A stretch of 64,000 nt of DNA from Dehalococcoidia bacterium (GCA_022820645.1 JAJEFD010000003.1:1-64000); one strand, 5' to 3'; shown: positions 27,780 through 40,159, numbered from the stretch's first letter. Notes: a model not told the origin generated them from the sequence alone. A program made the numbers and translations.

Positions 27780-28066
27780 TGCATATCTTCCAGGTGTTGA
27801 AGCGTCCGTTGATCACGGAGAAGTCGACCCTGCTGCAGGAGCAGAACAAGTACGTCTTCGAAGTGATGCCGTCTGCGAACAAGGTCCAGGTGCGCGAGGC
27901 GGTGCAACGGGCCTTCGAGGTCAAGGTTACGAACGTGAACATGGTGCACATCGCGGGAGAGAACCGGCGCCTGCGCAATGGGCGGTGGCTTCGGACTCCG
28001 GCGACGAAGAAGGCGATCGTTACCGTCGCTCCGGGCGACACGATCCAGTTGTTCGAGGGAGCGTAG
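27779..28066 (+). CDS. rplW: 50S ribosomal protein L23
   Basis: [24 protein letters not shown]. Confidence 0.96.
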   Translation: MHIFQVLKRPLITEKSTLLQEQNKYVFEVMPSANKVQVREAVQRAFEVKVTNVNMVHIAGENRRLRNGRWLRTPATKKAIVTVAPGDTIQLFEGA

Positions 28067-28068
28067 CG

Positions 28069-28899
28069 ATGCCGTTGAAGCGATTGAACCCCACCAGCCC
28101 CGGCGTTCGCGCCGCGGTACGCCCCGACTTCTCGGAGGTCACGCGGCGGTCGCCGCACAAGCCGCTGACGAAGGGTCTCCACAAGAGCGGGGGCAGGAAC
28201 GTTCGCGGCAAGATGACCGTCCGGCATCGCGGAGGCGGCGCGAAGCGGGCCTGGCGCGACATCGACTTCAAGCGCAACAAGCCGGGCGTCCCCTGCAAGG
28301 TGGAGTCCATCGAGTACGACCCGAACCGATCCGCGCGCATCGCGCTGCTGCTGTACGCGGACGGAGCGAGGCGCTACATCCTCGCCCCCGGCGGCGTGAA
28401 GGTGGGCGATTCCCTGGTGTCCGGCCCGGACGCAGAGATACGCGTGGGAAACGCGATGCCGCTGCGGAACATCCCGACCGGCACGATGGTGCACAACATC
28501 GAGTTACAGCCCGGCAAGGGCGGCCAGATGTGCCGGGGCGCCGGCACCGGCGCGCAGTTGCTTGCCCGTGATGATGAGACGGCGCTGTTGCGGTTGCCCT
28601 CCGGCCAGATCCGGCGTGTCCCGAGCACGTGTCAGGCCACGATAGGCCAGGTGGGCAATGCGGAGCACAAGAACGCGTCGCTGGGGAAGGCGGGGCGGAA
28701 CCGGCATCTCGGCAAGCGCCCGCACACACGCGGTACCGCGATGAACCCGAGCGATCACCCCCACGGCGGGGGCGAGGGCCGCGCAGGCATCGGGATGACG
28801 CACCCGAAGACCCCATGGGGCAAGCCCGCGCTGGGTCCGAAGACGCGCCGCCGTATGCACACGGACGTGTTCATCGTTCGTGACAGGAGGAAGCGGTAA
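28069..28899 (+). CDS. rplB: 50S ribosomal protein L2
   Basis: [41 protein letters not shown]. Confidence 0.98.
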   Translation: MPLKRLNPTSPGVRAAVRPDFSEVTRRSPHKPLTKGLHKSGGRNVRGKMTVRHRGGGAKRAWRDIDFKRNKPGVPCKVESIEYDPNRSARIALLLYADGARRYILAPGGVKVGDSLVSGPDAEIRVGNAMPLRNIPTGTMVHNIELQPGKGGQMCRGAGTGAQLLARDDETALLRLPSGQIRRVPSTCQATIGQVGNAEHKNASLGKAGRNRHLGKRPHTRGTAMNPSDHPHGGGEGRAGIGMTHPKTPWGKPALGPKTRRRMHTDVFIVRDRRKR

Positions 28900-28902
28900 G
28901 TC

Positions 28903-29190
28903 ATGTCGCGCTCAGTGAAGAAGGGGCCGTACGTGCACCCGAAACTCGCGAAGAAGGTCACCCGCGCCCAGAACTCGGGCACGAAGGTGGTCATCACGAC
29001 GTGGTCGCGCGCTTCGACCATCATGCCGGACATGCTTGGCATGACGATCGCGGTGCATGACGGGCGTCGGCACATCCCGGTGTTCATCACGGAGAACATG
29101 GTGGGGCACAAGCTGGGCGAGTTCGCTCCAACCCGGACGTTCCGCGGCCATATCTCCAAGTCAGAACGTCAGTCTTCGGTGAGGCGGTAG
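28903..29190 (+). CDS. rpsS: 30S ribosomal protein S19
   Basis: [32 protein letters not shown]. Confidence 0.98.
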   Translation: MSRSVKKGPYVHPKLAKKVTRAQNSGTKVVITTWSRASTIMPDMLGMTIAVHDGRRHIPVFITENMVGHKLGEFAPTRTFRGHISKSERQSSVRR

Positions 29191-29193
29191 GCG

Positions 29194-29532
29194 ATGCCGG
29201 TCAGAGCAACAGGCAGGCAGGTGGGGATATCACCCAAGCGGGTGCGTCCACTGCTGCGCGCGCTGCAGGGGCGGCCCGTGCAGGCCGCGCTCAACGAGTT
29301 GCGGTTCCAACCGGGGCCTACTGCGGAGGAAGTGCTGTCGCTGTTGAAGTCGGCGGCAGCGAATGCCGAGAACAACGAACAGATGGACCCGACGAGGTTG
29401 GTAGTGGTGTCTGCCTATGCGAACCAGGCGGTGAAGATACGCCGGTTCCGCGCACGGTCGCGGGGCCGAGTGAGCCGTATCGCGAGGCAGGCGAGCCACA
29501 TCACGATTGTCGTGGACGAACAGGGAGACTGA
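29194..29532 (+). CDS. rplV: 50S ribosomal protein L22
   Basis: [15 protein letters not shown]; position between S19 and S3. Confidence 0.96.
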   Translation: MPVRATGRQVGISPKRVRPLLRALQGRPVQAALNELRFQPGPTAEEVLSLLKSAAANAENNEQMDPTRLVVVSAYANQAVKIRRFRARSRGRVSRIARQASHITIVVDEQGD

Positions 29533-29536
29533 GCGC

Positions 29537-30430
29537 GTGGGGCACAAGACACATCCCATCGGTTTCCGCCTTGGCGTGATCAAGGGCTGGCAGTCGCGCT
29601 GGTTCGCGGGTACGGGCAAGCAGTACTCCGAGCAGGTCGTGGAGGACTGGCGCATCCGCGAAGTGATCCGTAAGCAGTATGCCGAGGCCGGCATCTCACG
29701 GGTAGAGATCGAGCGGAGCACGCAGGACATCACGATCAACGTGCACACCGCGCGTCCCGGCATCGTTATCGGCCGGGGCGGTCAGCGCGTGGACGAGCTG
29801 CGGAAGCTCGTGGAAGGCGCCGCAGGCGGGAAGCGGGTCCGGCTCAACGTGCTGGAGATACGCCAGCCGGAGCTGGACGCCTATCTCGTTGCGCGGAACG
29901 TGGCGGACCAGTTGGAGCGCCGTGTGATGTACCGCCGCGCGACGCGTCAGGCGGTGATGCGCTCCATGCAGGCCGGGGCCCGCGGGATCAAGGTGATGGT
30001 ATCGGGACGTCTGGGTGGCGCAGAGATCGCCCGGCGCGAGAAGGTGATGGATGGCCGCGTGCCGCTGCACACGCTGCGCGCCGACATCGATTACGGGCTG
30101 GCGGAAGCGAACACGACGATGGGTCGCATCGGCGTGAAGGTGTGGATATACCGAGGCGACGTGCTCAAGGAGCCCGAACGCGCCCAGCCCGCTGCGCCCG
30201 AGGTCCCCGCGGAGATTGTCGCCGCGGCCCAGGAGGCGCTCGCTGCGCAGGCATCGGGCACTGCGACAGCCGTCGTTGAACCTGAGGCAGCGCCGGTCGC
30301 CGTGGAAGAGAGCGAGCCTGAGGCGGTGGAGGAGCAGGTAGTAGAGGAGACTCCCGAGGCGGCCCCGGAAAGCGCCGTCGAGGACGCAGAGAACGAGGGA
30401 GAAGCAGATGCTTCAACCGAAGAGAACTAA
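29537..30430 (+). CDS. rpsC: 30S ribosomal protein S3 with about 80-aa acidic C-terminal extension (GTG start)
   Basis: [35 protein letters not shown]; tail [52 protein letters not shown]. Confidence 0.97.
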   Translation: MGHKTHPIGFRLGVIKGWQSRWFAGTGKQYSEQVVEDWRIREVIRKQYAEAGISRVEIERSTQDITINVHTARPGIVIGRGGQRVDELRKLVEGAAGGKRVRLNVLEIRQPELDAYLVARNVADQLERRVMYRRATRQAVMRSMQAGARGIKVMVSGRLGGAEIARREKVMDGRVPLHTLRADIDYGLAEANTTMGRIGVKVWIYRGDVLKEPERAQPAAPEVPAEIVAAAQEALAAQASGTATAVVEPEAAPVAVEESEPEAVEEQVVEETPEAAPESAVEDAENEGEADASTEEN

Positions 30431-30833
30431 GTTCCGGAAGCAGCATCGCGGCCGCATGCGCGGCATGGCGGTGCGGGGCAGTTCCGTGCGCTTCGGCGAT
30501 TTCGGCCTGAAGACGCTGGACGCGGGCTGGATAACCGCGCGCCAGATCGAGGCGGGTCGCCGCGCCATCACGCGTCACCTCCGCCGTGGCGGAAAGGTGT
30601 GGATCAGGGTGTTCCCGGCCAAACCCATCACGCGCAAGCCGGCCGAGACCCGGCAGGGCGGCGGCAAGGGCCCGGTGGACGCCTGGGTCGCTCTGGTGAA
30701 GCCGGGGCGCGTGATGTACGAGGTCGGCGGGGTGCCCGCGGAGCTCGCGAAGGAAGCGCTTGCGCGCGCAGCGCAGAAGATGCCGGTGCAAACAAGGATG
30801 GTAAGCAGGGAGGAACCGCTCGTTACCAGCTAG
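30408..30833 (+). CDS. rplP: 50S ribosomal protein L16
   Basis: [19 protein letters not shown]. Confidence 0.98.
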   Translation: MLQPKRTKFRKQHRGRMRGMAVRGSSVRFGDFGLKTLDAGWITARQIEAGRRAITRHLRRGGKVWIRVFPAKPITRKPAETRQGGGKGPVDAWVALVKPGRVMYEVGGVPAELAKEALARAAQKMPVQTRMVSREEPLVTS

Positions 30834-30847
30834 CGGTGAGATAGAGC

Positions 30848-31057
30848 ATGAGAGCCAAGATTGAAACGGTACGGGCGCTGTCCGACGAACGCCTCAAAGA
30901 AGAGGAGTTCAGCACACGCCTGGAACTGATGAACCTGCGCTTCAAGGTGGCGACGCGTCAACTCTCGGACCCGTCGGAGTTGCGGGACGCGAAGCGCCGC
31001 CTTGCGCACATCTTGACCGTGGCCCGGGAACGCGAACTCATGGGAGGCGCGCTATGA
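30848..31057 (+). CDS. rpmC: 50S ribosomal protein L29
   Basis: [32 protein letters not shown]. Confidence 0.94.
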   Translation: MRAKIETVRALSDERLKEEEFSTRLELMNLRFKVATRQLSDPSELRDAKRRLAHILTVARERELMGGAL

Positions 31058-31842
31058 ACGAAAGAGCTGCCCTCCGCAAGAGCCGCGTTGGCCGCGTGGT
31101 CAGCGACGTGATGGACAAGACGGTGGTAGTTGCCGTGGAGCGCCGCGTGCACCATCCCATCTACCACAAGTCCGTGCGGCACGTGAAGAAGTTCAAGGCG
31201 CACGACGAGCGCAACGAGTTCAAGGTCGGGGACGTGGTCCGCCTGATGGAGACGAGGCCCCTCTCCCGCACCAAGCGCTGGCGCGTTGCGGAACTGCTCC
31301 ACCGGGAAGAAGTCGCACAGGCGCAACAGGTCGAGGTGGCCGCAGAGGTCGAGGAAGAGCTGGAGGCGACAGCGGTTGACGACGCGGCTGCGGAAGTAGA
31401 GGAAGCCGACGCCGGCGATGAGGCCGTTGTCGCCGAAGTAGAGGACGAAGCTGCCGTTGCAGAGACCGAGGAAGCAGAAGCGGACGTCGAAGAAGAGGCT
31501 GCCGTTGCAGAGGTAGAGGAATCGGCTGAGGAGCCTGCCGAGGAAGCGGTAGAAGAGACGGACGTCGAAGAAGAGGTTGCCACTGCAGAGGTAGAGGAAC
31601 CGCAAGAGCAAGCTGCTGAGGAAACGGTAGAAGAGGCGGACGTCGAAGAAGAGGCGGCCGTTGCAGAGGTAGAGGAACCGCAAGAGGAAGCTGCTGAGGA
31701 AACGGCGGAAGAACCGGACGCTGAAGACACGGTCGTGGCTGAGGTTGAAGAACCGGTCGATGAGCCCGCGTCGGATGCAGAAGAGCCGGAGGCCGCCGAA
31801 GAAGCGGATGCTGAGGGGACGAGCGAGGAGAAGACGTCGTGA
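31054..31842 (+). CDS. rpsQ: 30S ribosomal protein S17 with about 170-aa acidic repeat tail
   Basis: [65 protein letters not shown] then Glu/Ala/Val-rich repeats. Confidence 0.96.
   Translation: MNERAALRKSRVGRVVSDVMDKTVVVAVERRVHHPIYHKSVRHVKKFKAHDERNEFKVGDVVRLMETRPLSRTKRWRVAELLHREEVAQAQQVEVAAEVEEELEATAVDDAAAEVEEADAGDEAVVAEVEDEAAVAETEEAEADVEEEAAVAEVEESAEEPAEEAVEETDVEEEVATAEVEEPQEQAAEETVEEADVEEEAAVAEVEEPQEEAAEETAEEPDAEDTVVAEVEEPVDEPASDAEEPEAAEEADAEGTSEEKTS
31483..31716 (+). repeat. 78-bp (26-aa) tandem repeat within rpsQ, three copies
   Basis: gacgtcgaagaagag at 31483, 31561, 31639; [26 protein letters not shown] / [26 protein letters not shown] / [26 protein letters not shown]. Confidence 0.95.
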
Positions 31843-32207
31843 TCCAGCCGCAGACGCGCTTGAACGTCGCCGACAACTCCGGCGCGAAAGAGATCATGTG
31901 CTTCAACATCCCCGGCGGGACGCGCAGGCGTTACGCCAGGGTCGGCGACATCATCGTGGCATCGGTCAAGCACGCGCAGCCGAACAGCGCCGTGAAGAAG
32001 GGCGAGGTGGTGCGCGCCGTAGTGGTACGGACGAGCGCCGTGACCAAGCGTCCGGATGGCTCCACCATACGATTCGACGACAACGCGGCAGTCATCCTGG
32101 CGCAGTCGGAGATGCCGCGCGGCACGCGCATCTTCGGGCCTGTGGCTCGGGAGCTGCGCGAACGCAACTTCATGCGCATCGTTTCGCTCGCTCCGGAGGT
32201 GCTGTGA
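31839..32207 (+). CDS. rplN: 50S ribosomal protein L14
   Basis: [27 protein letters not shown]. Confidence 0.97.
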   Translation: MIQPQTRLNVADNSGAKEIMCFNIPGGTRRRYARVGDIIVASVKHAQPNSAVKKGEVVRAVVVRTSAVTKRPDGSTIRFDDNAAVILAQSEMPRGTRIFGPVARELRERNFMRIVSLAPEVL

Positions 32208-32527
32208 TGACGGCGCGTTTGCAGCGGGACGACGAGGTGATGGTGATAGCAGGCCGTGACAAGGGCAAGCGCGGCAAGATACAGCGCGTCCTGCCGGACA
32301 ACGGGAAGGTGCTGGTAGACGGCGTGAATATCGTCAAGCGGCATCAGCGCGCCGGCGCAGGCGGCGCCCGGCAGGCGGGCATCATCGACAAGGAGATGCC
32401 CATCCATGCGTCGAAGCTCATGCCGGTCTGTCCTGCGTGCAACCAGCCCACGCGCATCGCTATCAAGATGCTCGAGGACGGCAGGAAGTCGCGCATGTGT
32501 AAGAAATGCGAGGGGATGTTCAGTTGA
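32207..32527 (+). CDS. rplX: 50S ribosomal protein L24
   Basis: DDEVMVIAGRDKGKRGKIQRV; C-terminal CPAC..CKKC. Confidence 0.96.
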   Translation: MTARLQRDDEVMVIAGRDKGKRGKIQRVLPDNGKVLVDGVNIVKRHQRAGAGGARQAGIIDKEMPIHASKLMPVCPACNQPTRIAIKMLEDGRKSRMCKKCEGMFS

Positions 32528-33351
32528 CGACAGACGCTGAAAACAGCGCAGCGGAGCAGGAGCCAGCCGCAGCGGAAGAGAAGCCGAAGCGGGCCACACG
32601 GACGCGCCGGAGCGCAAGCGGAGAGTCCGCGCCGCAGCCTCGCACGCGTCGGCGGACCGCTGCCGCGGCTGCCGAGGAAACAGCGCCTGCTGCTGAGGTT
32701 GCCGTAGCTGAGCCGGAGGCGGAAGCGCCCGCGGCGGGCAGGACCACGCGGAGGCGTTCGACTCCGAAGCGGACGAAGCCGGTTGTCGAACAGCGCCCGC
32801 TGCCCAGGCTCATGGGCCGCTATCGCGAAGAGATCCGTGCGCAACTGATCAACGAGTTCGGCTACTCCAGCGCGATGCAGGCGCCGGAAGTGAAGAAGGT
32901 AGTGCTCAACGTGGGGCTCGGTGAAGGCTTGACGAACACCCGCGCCCTGGAGACGACGCCCGGACACGTGGCGGCGATCACCGGCCAGAAGCCCGTGATC
33001 ACGAAGGCCCGCAGATCGGTCGCGGGCTTCAAGGTGCGGGAAGGGCAGGCCATCGGCGTGATGGTCACGTTGCGTGGCAGGCGGATGTACGAGTTCCTGG
33101 ACCGGATGATCTCGACGGCGCTGCCGCGTATCAGGGACTTCCGCGGCGTTCCGCGGGACTCCTTCGATGGCCGGGGCAACTACGCACTGGGTTTCCGGGA
33201 GCAGATCGTGTTCCCTGAGATCGATTACGGGAGCGTGGACCGCGTCCGGGGGTTCCAGGTGGTCATCACGACGAGTGCGCGCACGGATGCGGAGGGTTTC
33301 CGTCTACTGGAGTTGATGGGGATGCCGTTCGCACGAGTGCAGACGAACTAG
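32506..33351 (+). CDS. rplE: 50S ribosomal protein L5 with about 95-aa N-terminal low-complexity extension
   Basis: Core [36 protein letters not shown]-terminal [29 protein letters not shown]..; alternative TTG start 32524. Confidence 0.95.
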   Translation: MRGDVQLTTDAENSAAEQEPAAAEEKPKRATRTRRSASGESAPQPRTRRRTAAAAAEETAPAAEVAVAEPEAEAPAAGRTTRRRSTPKRTKPVVEQRPLPRLMGRYREEIRAQLINEFGYSSAMQAPEVKKVVLNVGLGEGLTNTRALETTPGHVAAITGQKPVITKARRSVAGFKVREGQAIGVMVTLRGRRMYEFLDRMISTALPRIRDFRGVPRDSFDGRGNYALGFREQIVFPEIDYGSVDRVRGFQVVITTSARTDAEGFRLLELMGMPFARVQTN

Positions 33352-33364
33352 GAGGCGGAGGGCC

Positions 33365-33550
33365 TTGGCGAAGAAGAGCAAACTGGCGAAGTGGAAGCGG
33401 GCAGCCCCGTACAAGGTGCGGGCGATGAACCGCTGTAACCGGTGCGGCAGGCCGCGTGCGTACATCCGGTTCGCCGGCCTGTGCCGCGTCTGCTTCCGGC
33501 AGATGGCGCTGACGGGTCAGTTGCCCGGAGTGCGGAAGGCCAGTTGGTAA
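33365..33550 (+). CDS. rpsN: 30S ribosomal protein S14, zinc-binding type (TTG start)
   Basis: [25 protein letters not shown]. Confidence 0.96.
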   Translation: MAKKSKLAKWKRAAPYKVRAMNRCNRCGRPRAYIRFAGLCRVCFRQMALTGQLPGVRKASW

Positions 33551-33560
33551 GAGGCGCGCC

Positions 33561-33959
33561 ATGACAATGACCGATCCCATAGCAGACATGCTCACGCGCA
33601 TCAGGAACGCGCTGCTGGTCCGCCACCCTGACGTCGATGTGCCGTCCTCCAAGGTGAAGGTCTCCATCGCGGAGATACTGAAGAGCGAGGGCTACATCTC
33701 CGACTACAGCGTTTCCAAGCAGAAGACGCAGAACTGGCTGCGGCTGCAGTTGCACTACAGAGCGAACCAGGAGCCCGGGATAACCGGACTGAAGCGGGTC
33801 AGCAAGCCGGGCCTGCGTATCCACGTTCAGAAGAAGGACGTGCCGCGCGCCTTCGGTGGCGTCGGCATCTCCATCGTCTCCACGTCGCAGGGGATCATGA
33901 CCGGACGCGATGCGTACCGCCGGGGTATCGGCGGGGAGCTCATGGCGTACGTCTGGTAG
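33561..33959 (+). CDS. rpsH: 30S ribosomal protein S8
   Basis: MTDPIADMLTRIRNALLVRH. Confidence 0.97.
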   Translation: MTMTDPIADMLTRIRNALLVRHPDVDVPSSKVKVSIAEILKSEGYISDYSVSKQKTQNWLRLQLHYRANQEPGITGLKRVSKPGLRIHVQKKDVPRAFGGVGISIVSTSQGIMTGRDAYRRGIGGELMAYVW

Positions 33960-33969
33960 GAGCACGGAA

Positions 33970-34509
33970 GTGTCACGAGTCGGGAAGAAGCCCATACCCA
34001 TACCCAACGGCGTCTCCGTGGAGGTTGCCGATGGGGAGATCGTCGTCAAGGGACAGCGCGGAGAGTTGCGCCAGGCCGTGAACCCGGGCATCTCGGTGCA
34101 GGAAGAGGACGGCGCCCTCGTGGTGCGCCGTGCGTCGGACGACCGTGAACAGCGGGCCTTGCACGGACTGACGCGTGCGCTGCTGGCCAATATGGTCACT
34201 GGCGTGAGTGAAGGTTTCACGCGGACGATGGAGCTGGTGGGCTACCGGGCGCAGGCCCAGGGCGATGCGGTCAACATGCAGCTGGGATTCAGTCATCCCG
34301 TAGTGATCGAGCCCATGGACGGAGTGGTGTTCGAGGTGGAGGGGGTCAACCGTATCCACGTACGGGGGATAGACAAGCAGATCGTGGGGGAACAGGCGGC
34401 GCGCCTTCGGCGTTTGAGGCCCCCGGATGCATACAAGGGCAAGGGAGTGCGGTACATGGGCGAGCAGGTCCGCCTGAAGCCCGGTAAGTCCGCCGCGAAG
34501 AGGTCTTAG
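33970..34509 (+). CDS. rplF: 50S ribosomal protein L6 (GTG start)
   Basis: [32 protein letters not shown]. Confidence 0.97.
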   Translation: MSRVGKKPIPIPNGVSVEVADGEIVVKGQRGELRQAVNPGISVQEEDGALVVRRASDDREQRALHGLTRALLANMVTGVSEGFTRTMELVGYRAQAQGDAVNMQLGFSHPVVIEPMDGVVFEVEGVNRIHVRGIDKQIVGEQAARLRRLRPPDAYKGKGVRYMGEQVRLKPGKSAAKRS

Positions 34510-34513
34510 CGAG

Positions 34514-34870
34514 ATGGCGAAGATCAAGACGAACCGCGCTGCGCGGGTAGTGAGGCACCTCAGGTTGCGGCGGCACCTGTCGGGCACGACTGCACGCCCG
34601 AGGTTGAACGTGTACCGGAGCGCGCGATTCACGTACGCACAGGTGATAGACGACACCGCTGGTCACACGATAGCGGCGGCGAGTTCGCGCGAACTTCCGA
34701 AGGACGCGTTCGGCAAGACGGATGCGGCCAAAGAGGTGGGTCGCTTGGTCGCCGGCCGTGCGAAGGCGAAGGGCGTTCAGACAGTCGTGTTCGACCGCGG
34801 CGGCTACCAGTACCACGGACGCGTGAAGGCGCTGGCGGACGGCGCACGGGAAGAAGGGCTGGAGTTCTAA
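34514..34870 (+). CDS. rplR: 50S ribosomal protein L18
   Basis: [47 protein letters not shown]. Confidence 0.97.
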   Translation: MAKIKTNRAARVVRHLRLRRHLSGTTARPRLNVYRSARFTYAQVIDDTAGHTIAAASSRELPKDAFGKTDAAKEVGRLVAGRAKAKGVQTVVFDRGGYQYHGRVKALADGAREEGLEF

Positions 34871-34873
34871 CCC

Positions 34874-35485
34874 ATGGTAATGACCGAGCGTTCAAGCGAA
34901 GAGCAGAGTGACCTGCAAGAGAAGGTTGTCCACATCCGCAGGGTCGCCAAGGTGGTGAAGGGCGGACGTAACCTCACGTTCAACGCCGTCGTCGTTGTAG
35001 GCGACGGCCAGGGCCAGGTCGGGGTCGGCTTCGGCAAGGGCAAGGCCGTCCCGGATGCCATCCGCAAGGGAGCGACGATCGCGCGGAAAGATATGACCCC
35101 GATCACGCTGAGCGGTTCGACGATCCCGTACTCCGTGACGACGAAGTTCCGTGCGTCCAAGGTGCTGCTGCGGCCTGCACAGCCAGGCGCCGGGATCAAG
35201 GCCGGAGGCGCCGTCCGTGCGGTCATGGAGGCGCTGGGTGTGAAGGACGTCGTCGCGAAGGCGCTTGGGAGCCGGAACCCCATCAACGTCGTGCAGGCCA
35301 CCATCCAGGGGCTTCGCCACATGGAGGCACTTTCCCCCAGCGAGGACGAGCATGCACGGAAAGCAGTCCTCCCTGCTCCGCCTGACCGGCGCACTCCGTT
35401 GCGCCGAGAGGCGAGTTCCCGCCGCGATCGAGACAGGGGCGACCGCGAGCGCCGTGACTCAGCACCGCGCCCGGCCCAGGTTTAG
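34874..35485 (+). CDS. rpsE: 30S ribosomal protein S5 with Arg/Asp-rich C-terminal extension
   Basis: EKVVHIRRVAKVVKGGRNLTFNAVVVVGDGQGQVGVGFGKGK; tail RRDRDRGDRERRDSAPRPAQV. Confidence 0.97.
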   Translation: MVMTERSSEEQSDLQEKVVHIRRVAKVVKGGRNLTFNAVVVVGDGQGQVGVGFGKGKAVPDAIRKGATIARKDMTPITLSGSTIPYSVTTKFRASKVLLRPAQPGAGIKAGGAVRAVMEALGVKDVVAKALGSRNPINVVQATIQGLRHMEALSPSEDEHARKAVLPAPPDRRTPLRREASSRRDRDRGDRERRDSAPRPAQV

Positions 35486-35496
35486 GAGCGTTACCG

Positions 35497-35685
35497 ATGG
35501 CGAAACTGCGTATCAAGTGGGTGCGGAGCGGCATAGGTTACGAACAGAGCCAGCGCCGCACGATCAAGGCGCTGGGGCTACGGCGCCTCCAGCACGAGGT
35601 GGTGCGGGAGGACAGTCCCACGATCCGGGGGATGGTGCACAAGGTGCGTCATCTGGTGTCGGTGAGCGCAGGGGAGGAAGGCTAA
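35497..35685 (+). CDS. rpmD: 50S ribosomal protein L30
   Basis: LRIKWVRSGIGYEQSQRRTIKALGL..GMVHKVRHLV. Confidence 0.95.
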   Translation: MAKLRIKWVRSGIGYEQSQRRTIKALGLRRLQHEVVREDSPTIRGMVHKVRHLVSVSAGEEG

Positions 35686-35688
35686 GCG

Positions 35689-36129
35689 ATGCAGGCGCAC
35701 ACGATCCGGTCTGCTCATGCTCGCCCGAAGCGCAAACGTGTCGGCCGGGGCGACGGCTCCGGCAGGGGCACCTACTCAGGGCGTGGGATGAAGGGACAGA
35801 AAGCCCGCTCCGGCGGCGGCGTCCGCCCCGGCTTCGAGGGCGGTCAGAACCCGCAGATCAAGGGTCTGCCGATGCTGCGCGGCTTCAAGAACCCGTTCCG
35901 CGTGGAGTACCAAGTGGTGAACGTCGGCAGGCTGGCCTCGTTGCCTGATGAGGTGAGCGGTATCACGCCATCGGTGCTGAAGGCGAACGGGATGGTCAGG
36001 CACGCGGACAGGCCGGTGAAGTTGCTGGGCGGCGGCGAGATAGAGCGTGCTTTCACGGTTTCGGGAGTGAAGGTTACGGCGTCCGCCAGGGCCAGGATCG
36101 AGGCGGCTGGCGGCTCAGTGGAGGCGTAA
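35689..36129 (+). CDS. rplO: 50S ribosomal protein L15
   Basis: KRVGRGDGSGRGTYSGRGMKGQKARSGG. Confidence 0.96.
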   Translation: MQAHTIRSAHARPKRKRVGRGDGSGRGTYSGRGMKGQKARSGGGVRPGFEGGQNPQIKGLPMLRGFKNPFRVEYQVVNVGRLASLPDEVSGITPSVLKANGMVRHADRPVKLLGGGEIERAFTVSGVKVTASARARIEAAGGSVEA

Positions 36130-36132
36130 GCG

Positions 36133-37472
<1,340 letters not shown>

Positions 37473-37476
<4 letters not shown>

Positions 37477-38123
37477 GCGCGCGCGTCGTGCTGTTGGGTC
37501 CGCCCGGCGCCGGGAAAGGCACGCAGGCGGCGCTCATCGCCGAAGGCGGGGCCGGCGCGCATATCGCGTCCGGCGACCTGTTCCGCAAGCACCTGGGCGA
37601 AGGCACGGAACTCGGAACGCTCGCGAAGACCTACATGGACAAGGGCGAGTTGGTGCCTGACGACGTCACGATCCGGATGGTGCTCGAGCGCATGGAAGAG
37701 CCGGACGCTCGTGACGGCTACGTACTGGACGGCTTCCCCCGGACGCTGGAGCAGGCAAAGGCGCTGGACGAGGCTCTGGATGGCCAGGGACGCGAGATAG
37801 CGGCAGCGCTGCTGATAGAGGTAGAGACGGAGGAACTGGTGCGCCGGCTGGCCGGACGGTGGATATGCCGGAGTTGCCAGGCGCCGTACCACGAGGCGTT
37901 CTCTCCCCCACAGACTGCGGGGAGCTGTGACTCCTGCGGTGGGGAGTTGTACCAGCGTGACGATGACAAACCGGAGGTGGTGCGGGCGCGGCTGGAGACC
38001 TACGAGCGGCAAACTGCGCCGCTGGTGGGTTACTACGAGTCACAAGGGAAGCTGGCGCGGGTTAACGGCCAGCAGAGCGTGGAACAGGTAACGACAGACC
38101 TGGAGGCGGCCTTTGGCGCATGA
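37473..38123 (+). CDS. adk: Adenylate kinase
   Basis: LLGPPGAGKGTQAALIAE; VLDGFPRTLEQA; lid Cys motif. Confidence 0.96.
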
Positions 38124-38983
38124 GACAGCGCTTTGCGTTGTCTGCGTGCGGCACGTACAATAGGCGTTTGCGGATGATGACACAGACGAAATCGGTGCTG
38201 CGGGACCTGGGCGTCAGGAGCGGGCGCGGCGGCATCACGGTCAAGAGTTCGAAGGAGCTGGACCGGATGCAGGAGGCTGGGCGCGTGACCGGCGAGGTTC
38301 TGCGTGTGCTGCGCGAGTCGATAGCCCCCGGGATGACGACACGGGAGATGGACGCTATCGCGGAGCGCGAGATACGGGCCCGCGGGGCAGTCCCCGCGTT
38401 CAAGGGCTACCGCGGCTTTCCCGCTACGCTGTGCATCTCGCTCAACGAGGAGATCGTCCATGGCATACCCGGCGAGCGCCGCATTCAGGTCGGCGACGTC
38501 GTAGGGATGGACCTCGGGGCGATCGTCGACGGGCTGTACGGCGACTCCGCGGTGACCGTGGCGGTCGGCGACGTGAGCGAGGGCATCCGTGCACAGATGG
38601 AGACGGGGCGTGCGGCGTTGTTCGCAGGCATCGCACAGGCACGCGCGGGCAACCGCGTTGGCGACGTCTCCCACGCCGTGGAGCAGGAGATCCTGCGGCG
38701 CGGTCAGTATGGCATCGTCAGGGAGTACGTTGGGCATGGCATCGGCACCCAGTTGCACGAAGAGCCGTCCGTTCCCAACTTCGGCCCCGGTGGGCATGGG
38801 CCGCTGCTGCGTCCGGGGATGGCCATCGCCATCGAGCCGATGGTGAACTTCGGAGGCGACGGTACGACCGTGCTGGACGACGACTGGACAGTGGTTACCG
38901 TGGACGGATCGGTATCCGTCCACTACGAGCATACGGTGATCATCACCGAGGGTGCTCCCATCATTACTACGAAGGTGGACTAG
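38120..38983 (+). CDS. map: Methionine aminopeptidase type I
   Basis: FKGYRGFPATLCISLNEEIVHGIPGERRIQVGDVVGMDLGAIVDGLYGDSAVT; start may be 38174. Confidence 0.95.
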   Translation: MRQRFALSACGTYNRRLRMMTQTKSVLRDLGVRSGRGGITVKSSKELDRMQEAGRVTGEVLRVLRESIAPGMTTREMDAIAEREIRARGAVPAFKGYRGFPATLCISLNEEIVHGIPGERRIQVGDVVGMDLGAIVDGLYGDSAVTVAVGDVSEGIRAQMETGRAALFAGIAQARAGNRVGDVSHAVEQEILRRGQYGIVREYVGHGIGTQLHEEPSVPNFGPGGHGPLLRPGMAIAIEPMVNFGGDGTTVLDDDWTVVTVDGSVSVHYEHTVIITEGAPIITTKVD

Positions 38984-39005
38984 CAGGGAGAAGACGTAAG
39001 CCCAT

Positions 39006-39224
39006 ATGGCAAAGAAAGAGTCCATAGAGGTCGAGGCCACGGTGATGGAGGCTCTGCCGAACGCAACCTTCCGGGCGGAGCTTGCGAACGGGCATGAGGT
39101 GCTGGCACACGTGTCAGGCAAGATGCGGATGCACTTCATCCGCGTTCTTCCCGGGGACCGCGTGCTGGTGGAACTGTCACCGTACGACCTTACCCGTGGA
39201 CGGATCACCTACCGGTTCAAGTAG
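39006..39224 (+). CDS. infA: Translation initiation factor IF-1
   Basis: [39 protein letters not shown]. Confidence 0.97.
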   Translation: MAKKESIEVEATVMEALPNATFRAELANGHEVLAHVSGKMRMHFIRVLPGDRVLVELSPYDLTRGRITYRFK

Positions 39225-39240
39225 AAGGAGCAGGGACGAC

Positions 39241-39354
39241 GTGAAGGTATCAGCATCGGTCAAACCGCGGTGTGACAAGTGCCGTCAGATACGGCGTGGC
39301 CGCACGCTGCGGATCATCTGCTCCAATCCACGGCACAACCAGAAGCAGGGGTGA
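39241..39354 (+). CDS. rpmJ: 50S ribosomal protein L36 (GTG start)
   Basis: [37 protein letters not shown]. Confidence 0.96.
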   Translation: MKVSASVKPRCDKCRQIRRGRTLRIICSNPRHNQKQG

Positions 39355-39358
39355 GGCT

Positions 39359-39739
39359 ATGGCACGCGTAGCAGGGGTAGACATACCGGACAACAAGCGT
39401 GTGGAGATAGCGCTCAGGCGCATCCATGGCATCGGGCCGACGGCTGCAATGCGCATCGCGTCGCAGGCGGGTATCGCCGGTAACCCGAAGGTCCGTGAGG
39501 TGCCGGACGACCAGATGGCCCGCATCAGGGAGATCATCGACCACGAGTACACCGTGGAAGGTGACCTCAAGCGGGAAGTGAGCGACAACATCCGCCGGTT
39601 GCAGGACATCGGCGCTTACCGGGGGCTGCGGCACCGCCGCGGTCTGCCGGTGCACGGTCAGCGGACGAAGACGAACGCACGCACAAAGCGGAGCGGCCGC
39701 AGGACGGTCGCCGGCAAGCGGCGTGTGATGAAGAAGTAG
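39359..39739 (+). CDS. rpsM: 30S ribosomal protein S13
   Basis: [26 protein letters not shown]. Confidence 0.97.
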   Translation: MARVAGVDIPDNKRVEIALRRIHGIGPTAAMRIASQAGIAGNPKVREVPDDQMARIREIIDHEYTVEGDLKREVSDNIRRLQDIGAYRGLRHRRGLPVHGQRTKTNARTKRSGRRTVAGKRRVMKK

Positions 39740-39757
39740 GACGGGCGGAGGATCATC

Positions 39758-40150
39758 TTGGCCAGGGCCAACAGAACAAGGACACGGCGCAGGGAGCGGA
39801 AGTTCGTTCCACGCGGCAAGGTGTTCATCACGGCGACGTTCAACAACACGATAGTTTCGCTCACCGACCCGGAAGGCAACGTTGTGGCCTGGGGATCCGG
39901 CGGCGGCGTTGGATTCAAGGGAACGCGGAAGAGCACAGCCTTCGCGGCACAGCGCGTTTCCGAGACTGCTGCGCGCAAGGCCATGGAGTTCGGTCTGCGT
40001 CAGGTCGAAGTGTACGTACGAGGTCCCGGCGCCGGGCGCGAATCAGCGATCCGCGCACTGCAGGGTGCAGGTCTGACCGTCACAAGCATCCGCGACGTTA
40101 CGCCGGTTCCGCATAACGGCTGCCGTCCTCCGAAACGGCGGCGGGTCTAA
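39758..40150 (+). CDS. rpsK: 30S ribosomal protein S11 (TTG start)
   Basis: [39 protein letters not shown]. Confidence 0.97.
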   Translation: MARANRTRTRRRERKFVPRGKVFITATFNNTIVSLTDPEGNVVAWGSGGGVGFKGTRKSTAFAAQRVSETAARKAMEFGLRQVEVYVRGPGAGRESAIRALQGAGLTVTSIRDVTPVPHNGCRPPKRRRV

Positions 40151-40159
40151 GAGGCAAAG

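Noticed and set aside
31161-31973. Ser/Ala-rich minus-strand ORF over the rpsQ tail
   Set aside because: Only the reverse complement of the Glu/Ala codon repeat in S17.
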